Assembly (NCBI RefSeq): GCF_009769735.1
Contig: NZ_WSRO01000002.1
Span: forward strand, 5,406,001-5,470,000
Origin: Streptomyces sp. BA2
GTDB lineage: Bacteria; Actinomycetota; Actinomycetes; Streptomycetales; Streptomycetaceae
DNA length: 64,000 nt
Direction of reading: 5' to 3'
The stretch's first letter is position 1. Every line of letters begins with the position of its first letter. Positions 25,209-33,837 of the stretch are shown one piece after another. Under the pieces are notes generated by a model. The model was not told where the DNA came from. It worked only from the letters and a program-made list of their open reading frames with translations, and ran no database searches. The position numbers and the translations under genes are program-made.

Positions 25209-25702
25209 TGTCCGACATTCATTTCTATGTTGAGGCAACGTTGCGGAACGAGGTCCTTGGTGTTCTGCTCGGCGCATCGCCGGAGGCTTGGGAGGCGAGC
25301 CTCGGCGGGGATTTTCTGGACGATGTCCAGAGGTCGCGAATGCGCAGGGATTACGGGCTAATTGAGGTGGCATTCGTCAAACGTAACGGCATCTGGGAAT
25401 CTGTGACAGTCTCGGTTCAGATCCACCGCTTGGCACGCGGTCTGGAAGACGTCGTCCCGCAGTCGCTCACGGATGCCTATGGAGAGTTCTCCGAGTACGT
25501 GCCGTTCGACCTGTTCCATGAGGCGTTGCTGACTCGCGGGGGAAGACTCGAAGAGGTCGAGGAGCCCTCCACCGGGGGGTTCCGACAGTTCCGGGAACCC
25601 AAGGCTCAGAGCCACTTGTACGTGACTGGCGAGACCTCACCCGGTGACATGCGGCCAGGATCCGTATGGTCGATCGTCTTGTCCCGTGGCAACCGATTGT
25701 AA
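25208..25702 (+). CDS. Candidate immunity protein to the RHS toxin
   Basis: This 164-residue acidic soluble protein has an ATG that overlaps the toxin stop (TGATG). It begins MSDIHFYVEATLRNEVLGVLLG and has alternating strands and helices (YGLIEVAFVKRNGIWESVTVSVQIHRL). GC content and third-position bias are lower than in the neighbouring core genes, matching the toxin tip. Immediate downstream position, coupling and atypical composition are the hallmarks of a cognate immunity gene. No immunity family is recognised, so function rests on context. Confidence 0.7.
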   Translation: MSDIHFYVEATLRNEVLGVLLGASPEAWEASLGGDFLDDVQRSRMRRDYGLIEVAFVKRNGIWESVTVSVQIHRLARGLEDVVPQSLTDAYGEFSEYVPFDLFHEALLTRGGRLEEVEEPSTGGFRQFREPKAQSHLYVTGETSPGDMRPGSVWSIVLSRGNRL

Positions 25703-25721
25703 GGCTGGAAAAAGGGATGAG

Positions 25722-26012
25722 ATGGCGAACCCGCTTTCCATCGAGGAGGCCGTCCCTCGATTTCGTGACCTGCTGACAGCGCAGGCCGACGCGGTCAGTG
25801 ATCCGCTGTCCGCTGCCTTGCAAGCCTTCACGGAGTTCGCCCGGATCGACTTCGCCGTACCCGCTGGCCCTGACACCGACGGATGCCTTGTCGAGTACGG
25901 AGTCAATTCATTGGCCGGAGAGCCGCTGGGGACCTTGAAGCGCTGGGTGATTTTCCGTGCGCTGGGTGACCGCGCACCCGCTGTTGTCGTCGTAGATTCC
26001 GATATGGCCTAG
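25722..26012 (+). CDS. Small hypothetical protein, second candidate immunity/accessory gene
   Basis: This 96-residue protein starts at ATG 25722 behind AAAGGG. It begins MANPLSIEEAVPRFRDLLTAQ and ends VVVDSDMA. It contains a helix-rich N-terminal half and a strand-rich C-terminal half without signal or membrane segments. It follows the first candidate immunity gene by 19 bases and ends before a strong terminator. It may be a second immunity protein, or an orphan left by a previous toxin tip. Confidence 0.6.
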   Translation: MANPLSIEEAVPRFRDLLTAQADAVSDPLSAALQAFTEFARIDFAVPAGPDTDGCLVEYGVNSLAGEPLGTLKRWVIFRALGDRAPAVVVVDSDMA

Positions 26013-26072
26013 TAGGCAGTATCGCCAGGTTGTCCTGGGCGCCACCTAGGAGAGTCCCGCTGCGAGGGCGGA

Positions 26073-26105
26073 AGCTCGGCCCGGGCATTGCAACCGGGCC
26101 GAGCT
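26073..26105. terminator. Strong bidirectional terminator
   Basis: AGCTCGGCCCGG (26073-26084) and CCGGGCCGAGCT (26094-26105) form a perfect 12-bp stem with a 9-base loop between the convergent module 3 and protease genes. Confidence 0.85.
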
Positions 26106-26115
26106 CGATGTGGTC

Positions 26116-27021
26116 TCAGCGGCGGTTCATGACCCGCTTCACCTTCTTGCCCCCCGCCGACTCACCCAACGTCTTCCACAGCTTCGACGAGCTCACCGAC
26201 GTGTAGACACCCGGAGCCCCCTGCGCCCCGCACCCGTCCCCGTACGACACTACGCCCACCTGAATGGGGGCCCTGCGGCCGGGGACGTTGCGGAAGATGG
26301 GGCCGCCGCTGTCGCCCTGGCAGGAGTCCTTCGTCTCAACTCCCGCGCAGAAGTTGACCTTTGCGTCGTACTCCTCGTAGCTCGTCCTGCACTCCGCGTG
26401 CGAGAGGATCGGGACCTTTACTTCGCGGAGGCGGTCCGGGGTGTTCGGGAGTTCCGTGTCCGTGTTGCCCCAGCCCGCGACCGTTGCGTTCTGACCCGGG
26501 CGGATCAGGGCGTCCGTGCCCTGGGTGGGGAGGGCGATCGGGGAGATCCCGCGGATCGGCTTGCTGAGCTGGATGAACGCTACGTCGTACGCCTCCTGGC
26601 CCTTGAGGTAGCGAGGGTGTACCACCACGCCGCCCTTGGCCACATTGCGTATCTGGCCCTGGCCGGCCTTCGAGAGGACCGTGCGGCCCACCGCCACCTG
26701 GAGCTTCTTCGGCTTCAGGGGCTTGCCCGCGTCGTCCACCAGGCAGTGTGCCGCCGTCATGATCGTGTCTGCCGTGACCAGGCTGCCGCCGCAGAACTGG
26801 CGGTCCAGCGGGCTGCCGGAGCCCTTGTCCATCACGGCGGCCATGAACGGGTAGGCGTCGTTGGAGACTTCGGTGCCGCCGATGATCGCGTGCGCGGCGG
26901 GGGTGCTGGTGGCCAGCATGGCAATCGCCGCCGTGGCTACGCCGGTTACCGCCATGGTCTTGCGTGAACGTGACGCCGCCCGTGCGGTACGTCGTCCGTG
27001 CGGGGAGAAGGAAAGTCTCAT
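26116..27021 (-). CDS. Secreted trypsin-like serine protease (S1 family)
   Basis: This 301-residue protein starts at ATG 27021. A long basic signal peptide (RRTARAASRSRK, then AVTGVATAAIAMLATSTPAAHA) precedes IIGGTEV, the usual start of the active enzyme. The triad is His92 (TAAHC), Asp146 (AYDVAF) and Ser238 (GDSGGP). Asp232, six residues before the Ser, is the specificity residue of trypsin-like enzymes cutting after Lys or Arg. Cysteines are placed for family disulfides (C77/C93, C211/C225, C234). It would act outside the cell. The gene stands alone, converging with module 3. Confidence 0.92.
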   Translation of the reverse strand: MRLSFSPHGRRTARAASRSRKTMAVTGVATAAIAMLATSTPAAHAIIGGTEVSNDAYPFMAAVMDKGSGSPLDRQFCGGSLVTADTIMTAAHCLVDDAGKPLKPKKLQVAVGRTVLSKAGQGQIRNVAKGGVVVHPRYLKGQEAYDVAFIQLSKPIRGISPIALPTQGTDALIRPGQNATVAGWGNTDTELPNTPDRLREVKVPILSHAECRTSYEEYDAKVNFCAGVETKDSCQGDSGGPIFRNVPGRRAPIQVGVVSYGDGCGAQGAPGVYTSVSSSKLWKTLGESAGGKKVKRVMNRR

Positions 27022-27420
27022 GGGGGTTGAATTTCTCTTCCGTCTTGAGCTATTGGGCTGTTGAGCGTTGGGCACAGCAGGGTGCGTGCCGGACTGTGAG
27101 ACGGGGTACCGCGCGCGGGGGTTCATCCGGCCCGGGTGCGAGTGGACTTCGGGCAGGTGTGGCCGAAGTCCGCCCAACCGGGAACCACCCCCGCCCCTCC
27201 CGGCGTCATCCGTGCGGCTGAACGATCAGCCGCTCATCGGTCACCGACAGGTTGGTGTTCCTCATCACCGCGCCCCGCGGCGCCCGTTGCGCAAAGGGGA
27301 ATTATTCGCGTACGCACATCCCCCTCTCCTCCCGCGATCCCGGAATGCGTGGGAACCATGGAGTACGGATTGCGCGTGGATAACGATGGGGAGCGCGGGC
27401 CGCAGCGGTCCTGACGCGCC

Positions 27421-27449
27421 TTGAGGGGCTTATGTGCTGCTGATACGGT
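27421..27449 (+). promoter_or_regulatory. Candidate vegetative promoter of the Tad operon
   Basis: TTGAGG (27421-27426) and TACGGT (27444-27449) are separated by 17 bases, a fair match to a sigma70-type streptomycete promoter, about 110 bases before the cpaB start. The match is partial. Confidence 0.35.
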
Positions 27450-27482
27450 GCGATGACTTGACACTGTGCCTGGGGCTGAATA

Positions 27483-27499
27483 GCCCGCCCGAGGCGGGC
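27483..27499. other. Hairpin in the Tad operon leader
   Basis: GCCCGCC and GGCGGGC form a perfect 7-bp stem with loop CGA, without a U tract. It lies in the predicted leader and may be an operator or attenuator element. Confidence 0.4.
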
Positions 27500-27560
27500 G
27501 AAGAGAGTCGCGAGTGTCTGAAAATGACCGAATCTTCTTGGGCGTGCGGGGAGCAGTTGC

Positions 27561-28298
27561 GTGAAGATCCAAGAGCGTACGGGGGCGGGCAACAGCCGTT
27601 CCGCCGCGCCGGTTCAGCCAGCGGTTGGTGAGCGCCTTCCCGCGCCGCCTCGCGAGCGCAAACCGGCACTCGCCGCCCTGGCCGTTCTGCTCATCCTCAT
27701 CGGCGCCCTCGGCGCCACCGTCCTCGTGCTGCGCGCGGGGGAGCGGGTGGAGGTCGTGAAGGTCACGGCCGAGATCCCTGCGGGGGAGTCGGTGAGTGAC
27801 GACAACGTCACCTCCGTCATGGTCGCCGACGACACGAGCATCAACTACGTGAAGTGGTCGCAGGTCGACGACCTGAGGAAGCTCAAGGCCACCAACACCA
27901 TCCCCAAGGGTGCTGTCGCGGTCGGCGAGATGTTCTCCAGCAAGAGCGGGCTGCCCGCGGGCAAGTCGGCCGTCGGCGTCTCCCTCAAGGAGGGGCAGTA
28001 CCCCGCGGACGGCCTGAAGGCCGGCGACAGCGTGGACGTCTACCAGGTCGGCGACGACGCTTCCGGAGGAAGCTCCAGCGACAAGGGGACCGGCGGCTCC
28101 GCCGGTACGGGCGCGAGCGACTCGCCCATCGTCTCGGCCGCCCGCGTCAGCTCCGTCGCGGACAAGAGCGACGCCACCGTGAGCACCGGTGCCCTCGGCA
28201 TCACGCTCCTGGTGGACAGCGCCGACGCCGCAGCCGTCACCAGGGCCGCGTCCGCCGGTGCGGTCTCTCTCGTCCAAGTGTCTCCCAACGGCAACTAG
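27561..28298 (+). CDS. cpaB: CpaB-like SAF-domain pilus assembly protein
   Basis: This 245-residue protein starts at GTG 27561 after GGGGAG. One N-terminal membrane anchor (ALAALAVLLILIGALGATVLVL) is followed by a SAF-like domain (VVKVTAEIPAGESVSDDNVTSVMV) and a RcpC/CpaB-type strand-rich region with a Ser/Gly-rich insert (SGGSSSDKGTGGSAGTG). CpaB proteins sit on the outside face of the membrane in Tad/Flp pilus machines. It is the first gene of the Tad operon, 17 bases ahead of the cpaE-like gene. Confidence 0.82.
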   Translation: MKIQERTGAGNSRSAAPVQPAVGERLPAPPRERKPALAALAVLLILIGALGATVLVLRAGERVEVVKVTAEIPAGESVSDDNVTSVMVADDTSINYVKWSQVDDLRKLKATNTIPKGAVAVGEMFSSKSGLPAGKSAVGVSLKEGQYPADGLKAGDSVDVYQVGDDASGGSSSDKGTGGSAGTGASDSPIVSAARVSSVADKSDATVSTGALGITLLVDSADAAAVTRAASAGAVSLVQVSPNGN

Positions 28299-28315
28299 AG
28301 GCGAGTAGAAGAGAC

Positions 28316-29203
28316 ATGGCGCTCATTGCTCTCGCTGCCGACAAGGGGTCTCCCGGAGTCACCACCGCGGCCGTCGCGCTGGCGGCCGTCTGGCCGCGGC
28401 GCGTCCTGGTCGCGGAGACCGACCCCGCCGGCGGCGACCTGGTCTACCGCAGTGCCGCCGCGCACGGCGGACCGCTCAACCCCAACACCGGGATGCTCAG
28501 CATCGCGGCCACCGCCCGTCGTGGACTCGTCCCCGATCAACTCTGGGATCACACCCAGCCGTTGAGCGGCGGACTTGAGGTGCTCGTCGGGCTCGGTGTC
28601 GCCGAGCAGGCCGCCGGGCTCGCGGGCCTCTGGCCGACCCTCGGCCGCGCCTTCTCGCAGCTCGCCGACTCCCCGCACGCGCCCGCCGACGTCATCGCCG
28701 ACTGCGGCCGTATCAGTGGGGACACCCCTGCCGTCGAGCTGTTCCCGCAGGCGGCCCTCGTGCTGCTCGTCTCGCGGACCGAGCCCGAGGCCATCGCGCG
28801 CGTACGCGACCGTGCCGCCGCCCTCGCGGCCAAGCTGCACGGCGGATCGCGTGGGGCCGCCTCGCTGGCGACCCCGCTCATCGGCGTACTCCTGATCGCC
28901 GACCCCTCGACGTCCGCCAAGCTCGTCCACCAGGTCAACGACATGCTGATGGCCGCGCAGACCGGAGCCCGCGTCGTCGGCACCCTCGCCGAAGACCCGG
29001 CGGGCGCCGAGCAGTTGGCGGGGCGCAAGCGCGGGCGTCTCGACAAGTCGATGCTCATCCGCTCGGCCCGCAAGGTCACCGTCGACCTCTACCAGCAGTA
29101 CGGCGCCGCCTGGGCCAACCCGAACGCGGGCGGCCCGCACGGCACCCACGGAAGTCATGGCGCCGGCACCCACGGAGCAGGCGCGCCCGGAGCCGGCCGA
29201 TGA
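28316..29203 (+). CDS. CpaE-like ParA/MinD-type ATPase of the Tad system
   Basis: This 295-residue protein has its ATG at 28316 behind GAAGAG. Residues 8-16 (ADKGSPGVTT) are a deviant Walker A of the ParA/MinD class, followed by a switch-like VLVAETDPAGGDLVYR. The C-terminal tail is Gly/His-rich (GGPHGTHGSHGAGTHGAG). CpaE/TadZ proteins localise the Tad machine at the pole or membrane. The position between cpaB and tadA, with ATGA overlap to tadA, supports the call. The receiver-like N-terminal domain of classical TadZ is absent. Confidence 0.8.
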   Translation: MALIALAADKGSPGVTTAAVALAAVWPRRVLVAETDPAGGDLVYRSAAAHGGPLNPNTGMLSIAATARRGLVPDQLWDHTQPLSGGLEVLVGLGVAEQAAGLAGLWPTLGRAFSQLADSPHAPADVIADCGRISGDTPAVELFPQAALVLLVSRTEPEAIARVRDRAAALAAKLHGGSRGAASLATPLIGVLLIADPSTSAKLVHQVNDMLMAAQTGARVVGTLAEDPAGAEQLAGRKRGRLDKSMLIRSARKVTVDLYQQYGAAWANPNAGGPHGTHGSHGAGTHGAGAPGAGR

Positions 29204-30510
29204 GCGTCCCCGTCGATCACTCGCTCGTCAAGCGGTTCCGGCAGGACGCCGGTGACCGCATCGCCGAGCAGCGCCGCCTTGACCAGGTCTCCGGCGTCAC
29301 CCCCATGTCGGGCGAGGACGAGCGGCAGTACGCCCGCGCCGTCATCGCCCAGATCCTGGAGGAGTACGCCCGGATAGAGATCAACGCCGGGCGGACCCCG
29401 CTGGACGCCGACACCGAGGAGAAGTACGCGGCCGCCGTGCACGCGGCGCTCTTCGGCGTAGGACGGCTCCAGCCGCTGCTCGACGACCCCGAGGTCGAGA
29501 ACATAGACATCAACGGGTGCGACCAGGTCTTCGTCGGATACGCCAACGGACGCGAGACCAAGGCCGATCCGGTCGCCGAGACCGACGAGGAGCTCATCGA
29601 GCTCATCCAGATCCTCGGCGCGTACTCCGGTCTCTCCTCGCGCCCCTTCGACTCCGCCAACCCGCAGCTCGACCTCCGCCTCCCCGACGGCTCGCGTCTG
29701 TCGGCCGTCATGGACGTCACGCGGCGCCCGGCGCTCTCCATCCGACGTGCCCGCATGGGCAAGGTCTTCATGTCGGACCTGGTGGGCAACGGCACGGTGA
29801 CCCCCGAGGTCGCGCACTTCATGGCGTGCGCGGTGCGGGCCCGCAAGAACATCATGATCGCGGGCGCGACGAACGCAGGAAAGACCACTCTGCTGAGGGC
29901 GCTCGCCAACGAGATCCCGCCGCACGAGCGTCTGGTGACCGTCGAGCGCGCTCTGGAACTCGGCCTCGACCAGTTCGCCGACCTGCACCCGAACGTCGTC
30001 GCCTTCGAGGAGCGCCTGCCCAACTCCGAGGGCCAGGGCATGATCTCGATGGCGGAGCTGGTGCGCCGGTCGCTCCGTATGAACCCCTCCCGCGTCATCG
30101 TCGGTGAGGTACTCGGCGACGAGATCGTGACGATGCTGAACGCGATGTCGCAAGGCAACGACGGCTCGCTCTCCACGATCCACGCCAACAGTTCGAGTGA
30201 GGTCTTCAACCGCATCTCGACGTATGCCCTCCAGGCCGCCGAGCGCTTGCCCATCGAGGCGAGCCAGATGCTCGTGGCCGGAGCCGTCAACTTCGTCGTC
30301 TTCATCCAGCGGCGCAACAACTACCAGACCGGCGGCAAGCTCCAGCGCATGGTGACCTCGGTCCGCGAGGTCAACGGCGTCGACGGCCGCGTCCTGTCCA
30401 GCGAGGTCTTCGCGGAGGCCGCGAACGGGCAGGTCGTCGCGCACGCGCCGATCGCCTGCATGGACGACCTGGCCGCCTTCGGCTACCGCCCCGCCGGGCA
30501 ATGGGGGTGA
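29200..30510 (+). CDS. tadA: CpaF/TadA secretion ATPase
   Basis: This 436-residue protein starts at ATG 29200, overlapping the previous stop. It has the N-terminal helical domain of CpaF ATPases, Walker A (GATNAGKTTLL) near residue 222, the Asp/Glu boxes (MNPSRVIVGEVLGDE) and the His box (GNDGSLSTIHANSS). The enzyme hydrolyses ATP at the cytoplasmic face to extrude Flp pili. Length and motifs are complete. tadB follows after seven bases. Confidence 0.93.
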   Translation: MSVPVDHSLVKRFRQDAGDRIAEQRRLDQVSGVTPMSGEDERQYARAVIAQILEEYARIEINAGRTPLDADTEEKYAAAVHAALFGVGRLQPLLDDPEVENIDINGCDQVFVGYANGRETKADPVAETDEELIELIQILGAYSGLSSRPFDSANPQLDLRLPDGSRLSAVMDVTRRPALSIRRARMGKVFMSDLVGNGTVTPEVAHFMACAVRARKNIMIAGATNAGKTTLLRALANEIPPHERLVTVERALELGLDQFADLHPNVVAFEERLPNSEGQGMISMAELVRRSLRMNPSRVIVGEVLGDEIVTMLNAMSQGNDGSLSTIHANSSSEVFNRISTYALQAAERLPIEASQMLVAGAVNFVVFIQRRNNYQTGGKLQRMVTSVREVNGVDGRVLSSEVFAEAANGQVVAHAPIACMDDLAAFGYRPAGQWG

Positions 30511-30517
30511 GCACGAC

Positions 30518-31621
30518 ATGAACTCAACCGAGCTTGCGGCTCTGGGCGGACTCGGCTCGATGGGCGGCCTCTTCTCGCTGCCCGTCCTGTACGCACTGGG
30601 CTGCGGCATCGCGGTCGGCGGAGGCCTCGCGGTCCTCGCGATCGCGCTGCGCGGTCTTCCGGTGAAACCCGAGCACGAGAAGCAGAAGGCCAGTGAGCGG
30701 ATGAGCGAACTCATCCGGTTCGCGGGTCAGCGCGGCTCGCTCGCCGTCGGCGTGGGCCTGGTGGTGCTGCTCCTCACCCGGTGGACGGTCGCGGGCATCG
30801 CGTCCGGCATCCTCGTCTTCTTCTGGGACAAGCTGTTCGGCGGCGCGGCGGAGGAGCGGTCGCAGATGCGCCGCGTCGAGGCCCTCGCCGCCTGGACTGA
30901 GTCCCTGCGCGACACCATCGCGGGCGCGGTCGGCCTCGAACAGGCGATCCCGGCCTCGGCACGGGCGGCGGCGCCCGTGCTCCGTCCCCACCTGGACGCC
31001 CTGGTGGACCGACTGCGTGCGCGTACGCCGCTTCCCGAGGCCCTTCAGATACTGGCCGACGAGATCGACGACGCGTCGGCGGACATCATCGTGGCGGCGC
31101 TGATCCTGAACGCGAAGCTGCGCGGTCCGGGTCTGCGCCAAGTCCTCGGCGCCCTCGCCAAGTCGGCGCGCGAAGAGGTCGACATGCGCCAGCGCGTGAT
31201 GTCGCAGCGCGCCTCGACGCGGCGCTCGGTGCAGATCGTGGTCGCGGTGTCGATCGCGTTCGTCCTCGGCCTCTCGATCTTCAACCGCGACTTCGTCGCG
31301 CCGTACGGCACCGCGGTCGGCCAGCTCGTACTCGCCTGCGTCTGCGGTCTGTTCGCGCTCGGCTTCTGGTGGCTGCGCAAGCTGTCGACGGTGGAGACGC
31401 CGGACCGCTTCCTGGTCAGGGACGAGCCGGGCGTGCAGTTCGTTCGGCCGCGGGGGCCGGGTGCGGTGCCCGGTGCGGGTGCTTCGGGTGAGCAGGCGCC
31501 CCTGACAGGTGCGGCCGGTCCGTACGGCCAGCCGGTGCAGCCCGGACAGCCCGGTCAGTCCGGTCAGCCCGGCCAGCCCGGCCAGCCCGGCTATGCGAAT
31601 CCCGAGGGGGTACGTCGATGA
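30518..31621 (+). CDS. tadB: TadB-like inner-membrane platform protein
   Basis: This 367-residue type II secretion F-family protein has two N-terminal membrane segments (VLYALGCGIAVGGGLAVLAI, LAVGVGLVVLLLTRWTVAG), a cytoplasmic GspF domain (LEQAIPASARAAAPVLRPHL) and two C-terminal segments. An unusual Pro/Gly/Gln tail (PGQPGQSGQPGQ) is encoded by 9-bp repeats. With TadC it forms the membrane platform on which TadA acts. The stop overlaps the tadC start. Confidence 0.88.
   Translation: MNSTELAALGGLGSMGGLFSLPVLYALGCGIAVGGGLAVLAIALRGLPVKPEHEKQKASERMSELIRFAGQRGSLAVGVGLVVLLLTRWTVAGIASGILVFFWDKLFGGAAEERSQMRRVEALAAWTESLRDTIAGAVGLEQAIPASARAAAPVLRPHLDALVDRLRARTPLPEALQILADEIDDASADIIVAALILNAKLRGPGLRQVLGALAKSAREEVDMRQRVMSQRASTRRSVQIVVAVSIAFVLGLSIFNRDFVAPYGTAVGQLVLACVCGLFALGFWWLRKLSTVETPDRFLVRDEPGVQFVRPRGPGAVPGAGASGEQAPLTGAAGPYGQPVQPGQPGQSGQPGQPGQPGYANPEGVRR
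31538..31591 (+). repeat. 9-bp tandem repeats encoding a PGQ tail of TadB
   Basis: Six imperfect copies of CAGCCCGGN encode Gln-Pro-Gly (one Gln-Ser-Gly) units at the C-terminus of TadB. The unit is a multiple of three, so copy changes keep the frame. Confidence 0.85.
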
Positions 31622-32550
31622 GCCTGACGATGCCGATAGTGATCGGCGCCATCATGGGCCTGGGCATCTACGCCCTCGTACGTGCCCTGATGCCCTCCAA
31701 GCGGAGCGCGGTCGCCACGGTCGCGCGGATCGACGCCATGCGGGCGAGGGGGGCGGCGTACGAGTCGCACCGCTCGGCCGGTGACAGCAAGGACGACTCG
31801 GGCCGGCTGGGGACGGTGCGGGCCCGCGTGGGCACGCGAGTCGCCGACTTCTACCTCCAGCAGGGCTGGGAGCAGCGGTCGCTCCGCGCCGACCTGGCCG
31901 TCCTTGACCGCAGCTGGGAGAAGTTCCTGGCGACGAAGACGCTGCTCGCGGCCGGCGGTGTCTTCTTCGGGCCGTTCCTTTTCGCCGTCATCTGGACGCT
32001 GGGTGTCGGCAACAGCCCGATCATCCCGGTCTGGCTGGCCTTGATGTTCGGCGCGCTCTTCTTCTTCCTGCCCGACCTCGAGGTGCGCAGGGACGCCGCG
32101 GACAAGCGGCGCGACCTGCGCCGCGTCATCGGCGCCTACCTGGACCTGGTGTCGATGAGCCTCGCGGGCGGCCGAGGCCTCCCCGAAGCCCTGATGGCGG
32201 CGGCGGAGATCTCGGACGGGTGGGCGACGCAACGTATCCGGAACGCTCTGGCAGACGCCCGGATCACCGGCATCAGCCAGTGGCAGGCGCTCGGCAGCCT
32301 CGGTGAGGAACTGGGCATCGAAGAGCTCAAGGACCTGTCGGCCTCGCTCGCCCTGGTGGCGGACGACGGCGCGAAGGTGCGCGAGTCGCTCGCCTCCCGC
32401 GCGGAGACGATGCGGCACCGCGAAATGGCAGAGATCGAGGGCAGCGCGGGCGAGAAGTCGCAGTCGATGCTCGTCGCCCAGCTGCTCCTGTGTGCGGGCT
32501 TCCTGGTCTTCCTCATCTTCCCGGCGGCGATGCGCGTGTTCCAGGTCTAG
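31618..32550 (+). CDS. tadC: TadC-like inner-membrane platform protein
   Basis: This 310-residue GspF-family protein starts at ATG 31618 in an ATGA overlap with tadB. It has an N-terminal membrane segment (PIVIGAIMGLGIYALVRAL), a central pair (TKTLLAAGGVFFGPFLFAVI, WLALMFGALFFFLPDLEV), the conserved cytoplasmic region LDLVSMSLAGGRGLPEAL, and a final membrane segment. It pairs with TadB in the Tad platform. Confidence 0.88.
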   Translation: MSLTMPIVIGAIMGLGIYALVRALMPSKRSAVATVARIDAMRARGAAYESHRSAGDSKDDSGRLGTVRARVGTRVADFYLQQGWEQRSLRADLAVLDRSWEKFLATKTLLAAGGVFFGPFLFAVIWTLGVGNSPIIPVWLALMFGALFFFLPDLEVRRDAADKRRDLRRVIGAYLDLVSMSLAGGRGLPEALMAAAEISDGWATQRIRNALADARITGISQWQALGSLGEELGIEELKDLSASLALVADDGAKVRESLASRAETMRHREMAEIEGSAGEKSQSMLVAQLLLCAGFLVFLIFPAAMRVFQV

Positions 32551-32637
32551 CGGTCCAGTGATCTTTACGGCGACGGACGGGCCGGCCGACGGGGGCGGCC
32601 CGACAACCTCCCCCCACTCCTGAGAGGACAACTCACC

Positions 32638-32889
32638 ATGAACGGACGGAACTTCAGTACCGGCATCCCGGCTGTCGACTTCCTGGTCACCTTCCTGCGG
32701 GGCCGCGTCGAGCGTGCCCGCTCCGGCGAGCTCGACCGCGGTGCGTCCGCGGTCGAGTGGGTCATCATCTCCGCGGTCGTCGTGGCGATCGTCGGCGTGG
32801 TGGCCGCCATCATCAACGCCGCGCTCAAGGGCGGAGCCGACAAGGTCGGTGACTGCATCGAGGGTGCGGACGCCGGCAAGACCTGCTGA
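32638..32889 (+). CDS. Flp-type major pilin
   Basis: This 83-residue protein starts at ATG 32638 after GAGAGGA. A charged leader ends in RGASAVEW, followed by the hydrophobic helix VIISAVVVAIVGVVAAIINAA, as in type IVb (Flp) pilins with Glu near position 5 of the mature form. The prepilin peptidase at 43111 would cleave the leader. The mature tail ends with two cysteines (GDCIEGADAGKTC), unusual for a Flp pilin and possibly a disulfide. Confidence 0.85.
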   Translation: MNGRNFSTGIPAVDFLVTFLRGRVERARSGELDRGASAVEWVIISAVVVAIVGVVAAIINAALKGGADKVGDCIEGADAGKTC

Positions 32890-32923
32890 TCGATCGGTTA
32901 CCGGGGAGCGAAGGCGGGGACGA

Positions 32924-33376
32924 GTGCGCGGGTGCGTGAAGCGATGGGTACGCCGCAGGGTGGAGGCAGCCTCCACCCGCGGTGAATCCGGCATGACCGC
33001 GATCGAGTTCGTGCTGCTCACTCCGGTCCTCTTCTTCATGATCTTCGCGACGGTGCAGTTCGCGCTGTACTTCTTCGCGGACCATGTCGCCCAGGCCGCG
33101 GCCCAGGCGGGCGCGCGCAAGGCGCGAGCGACGGCGGACGAGAACCCGGGCGGCTGGCGCGGTGACGCGCGTGACGTGGTCGACGCCTACATCCAGCAGC
33201 TGGGGCCGCAGTTGGTGATCAGCCCCGACGTGAAGACGATGGAGCCGAAGGCGAACACGGTCGGAGTGGAGATCACCGCGAGCGTGCCCTCGGTCTTCCC
33301 CGGCCTCGACCTGACGGTGCACGCGCAGTCGGCCGGGCCGGTGGAGCGGTTCGTCGAGGACAACGGGGGCGGCTGA
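32924..33376 (+). CDS. TadE-like pseudopilin
   Basis: This 150-residue protein starts at GTG 32924 behind GCGGGGACGA; a second GTG at 32936 is possible. The segment ESGMTAIEFVLLTPVLFFMI is the TadE prepilin-like motif with the conserved Glu in the helix. A helical HVAQAAAQAGARKARA region and a soluble domain follow. It is a minor pilin of the Tad pilus and its TGATG stop is shared with the next start. Confidence 0.83.
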   Translation: MRGCVKRWVRRRVEAASTRGESGMTAIEFVLLTPVLFFMIFATVQFALYFFADHVAQAAAQAGARKARATADENPGGWRGDARDVVDAYIQQLGPQLVISPDVKTMEPKANTVGVEITASVPSVFPGLDLTVHAQSAGPVERFVEDNGGG

Positions 33377-33837
33377 TGCTGATGGCTGGCGCACGGGCAC
33401 GTGCCTTTGGTCGGCGGTGCCGACGGGCTGCCTCAAGGACGGACGACCGAGGGCTCTCGACCATCGAGGTGGTCATCCTCGCTCCCGTGGTGATCCTCTT
33501 CATCCTGGTCCTGGTGGCCTTCGGCCAGCTCGTCGACGGCCGGGGGGCGATCGACGGGGCGGCGCGGGACGCGGCGCGCGCGGGCTCGATCCAGAAGGAC
33601 GAGGGCACGGCGATGGCCGAGGCGAAGGCGGCCGCGGAGGCGGACCTCGCGGACGTCTGCTCGGGCCCGGTCGACGTCAGGAAGACGAGCACGGGCTTCG
33701 AGGCCGAGGTGGATCCCTTCTTCACGGTCGAAGTGAGCTGCAAGGTAAGGGGCTTGGACATGATCGGTCTCGACGTGCCGACCACACTGACGGCCAGCTT
33801 CAGCTCCTCGCTCGACCCGTACCGGAGGTCGGTGTGA
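33376..33837 (+). CDS. TadE/TadF-like pseudopilin
   Basis: This 153-residue protein starts at ATG 33376, overlapping the previous stop. A basic leader is followed by DRGLSTIEVVILAPVVILFI, the TadE-type helix with conserved Glu, then GRGAIDGAARDAARAGS and a soluble domain with two cysteines (VCSGP, VSCKV). It is predicted to be a second minor pilin. Confidence 0.82.
   Translation: MLMAGARARAFGRRCRRAASRTDDRGLSTIEVVILAPVVILFILVLVAFGQLVDGRGAIDGAARDAARAGSIQKDEGTAMAEAKAAAEADLADVCSGPVDVRKTSTGFEAEVDPFFTVEVSCKVRGLDMIGLDVPTTLTASFSSSLDPYRRSV

Larger units (their letters stand above)
27022..27560. other. Divergent intergenic region between protease and Tad locus
   Basis: These 539 bases hold the promoter of the protease (minus) and of the Tad operon (plus). 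Seen are a candidate -35/-10 pair at 27421-27449, a TTGACA at 27458-27463 without a good -10, and a GCCCGCC-CGA-GGCGGGC hairpin at 27483-27499. No gene is apparent. Confidence 0.5.
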
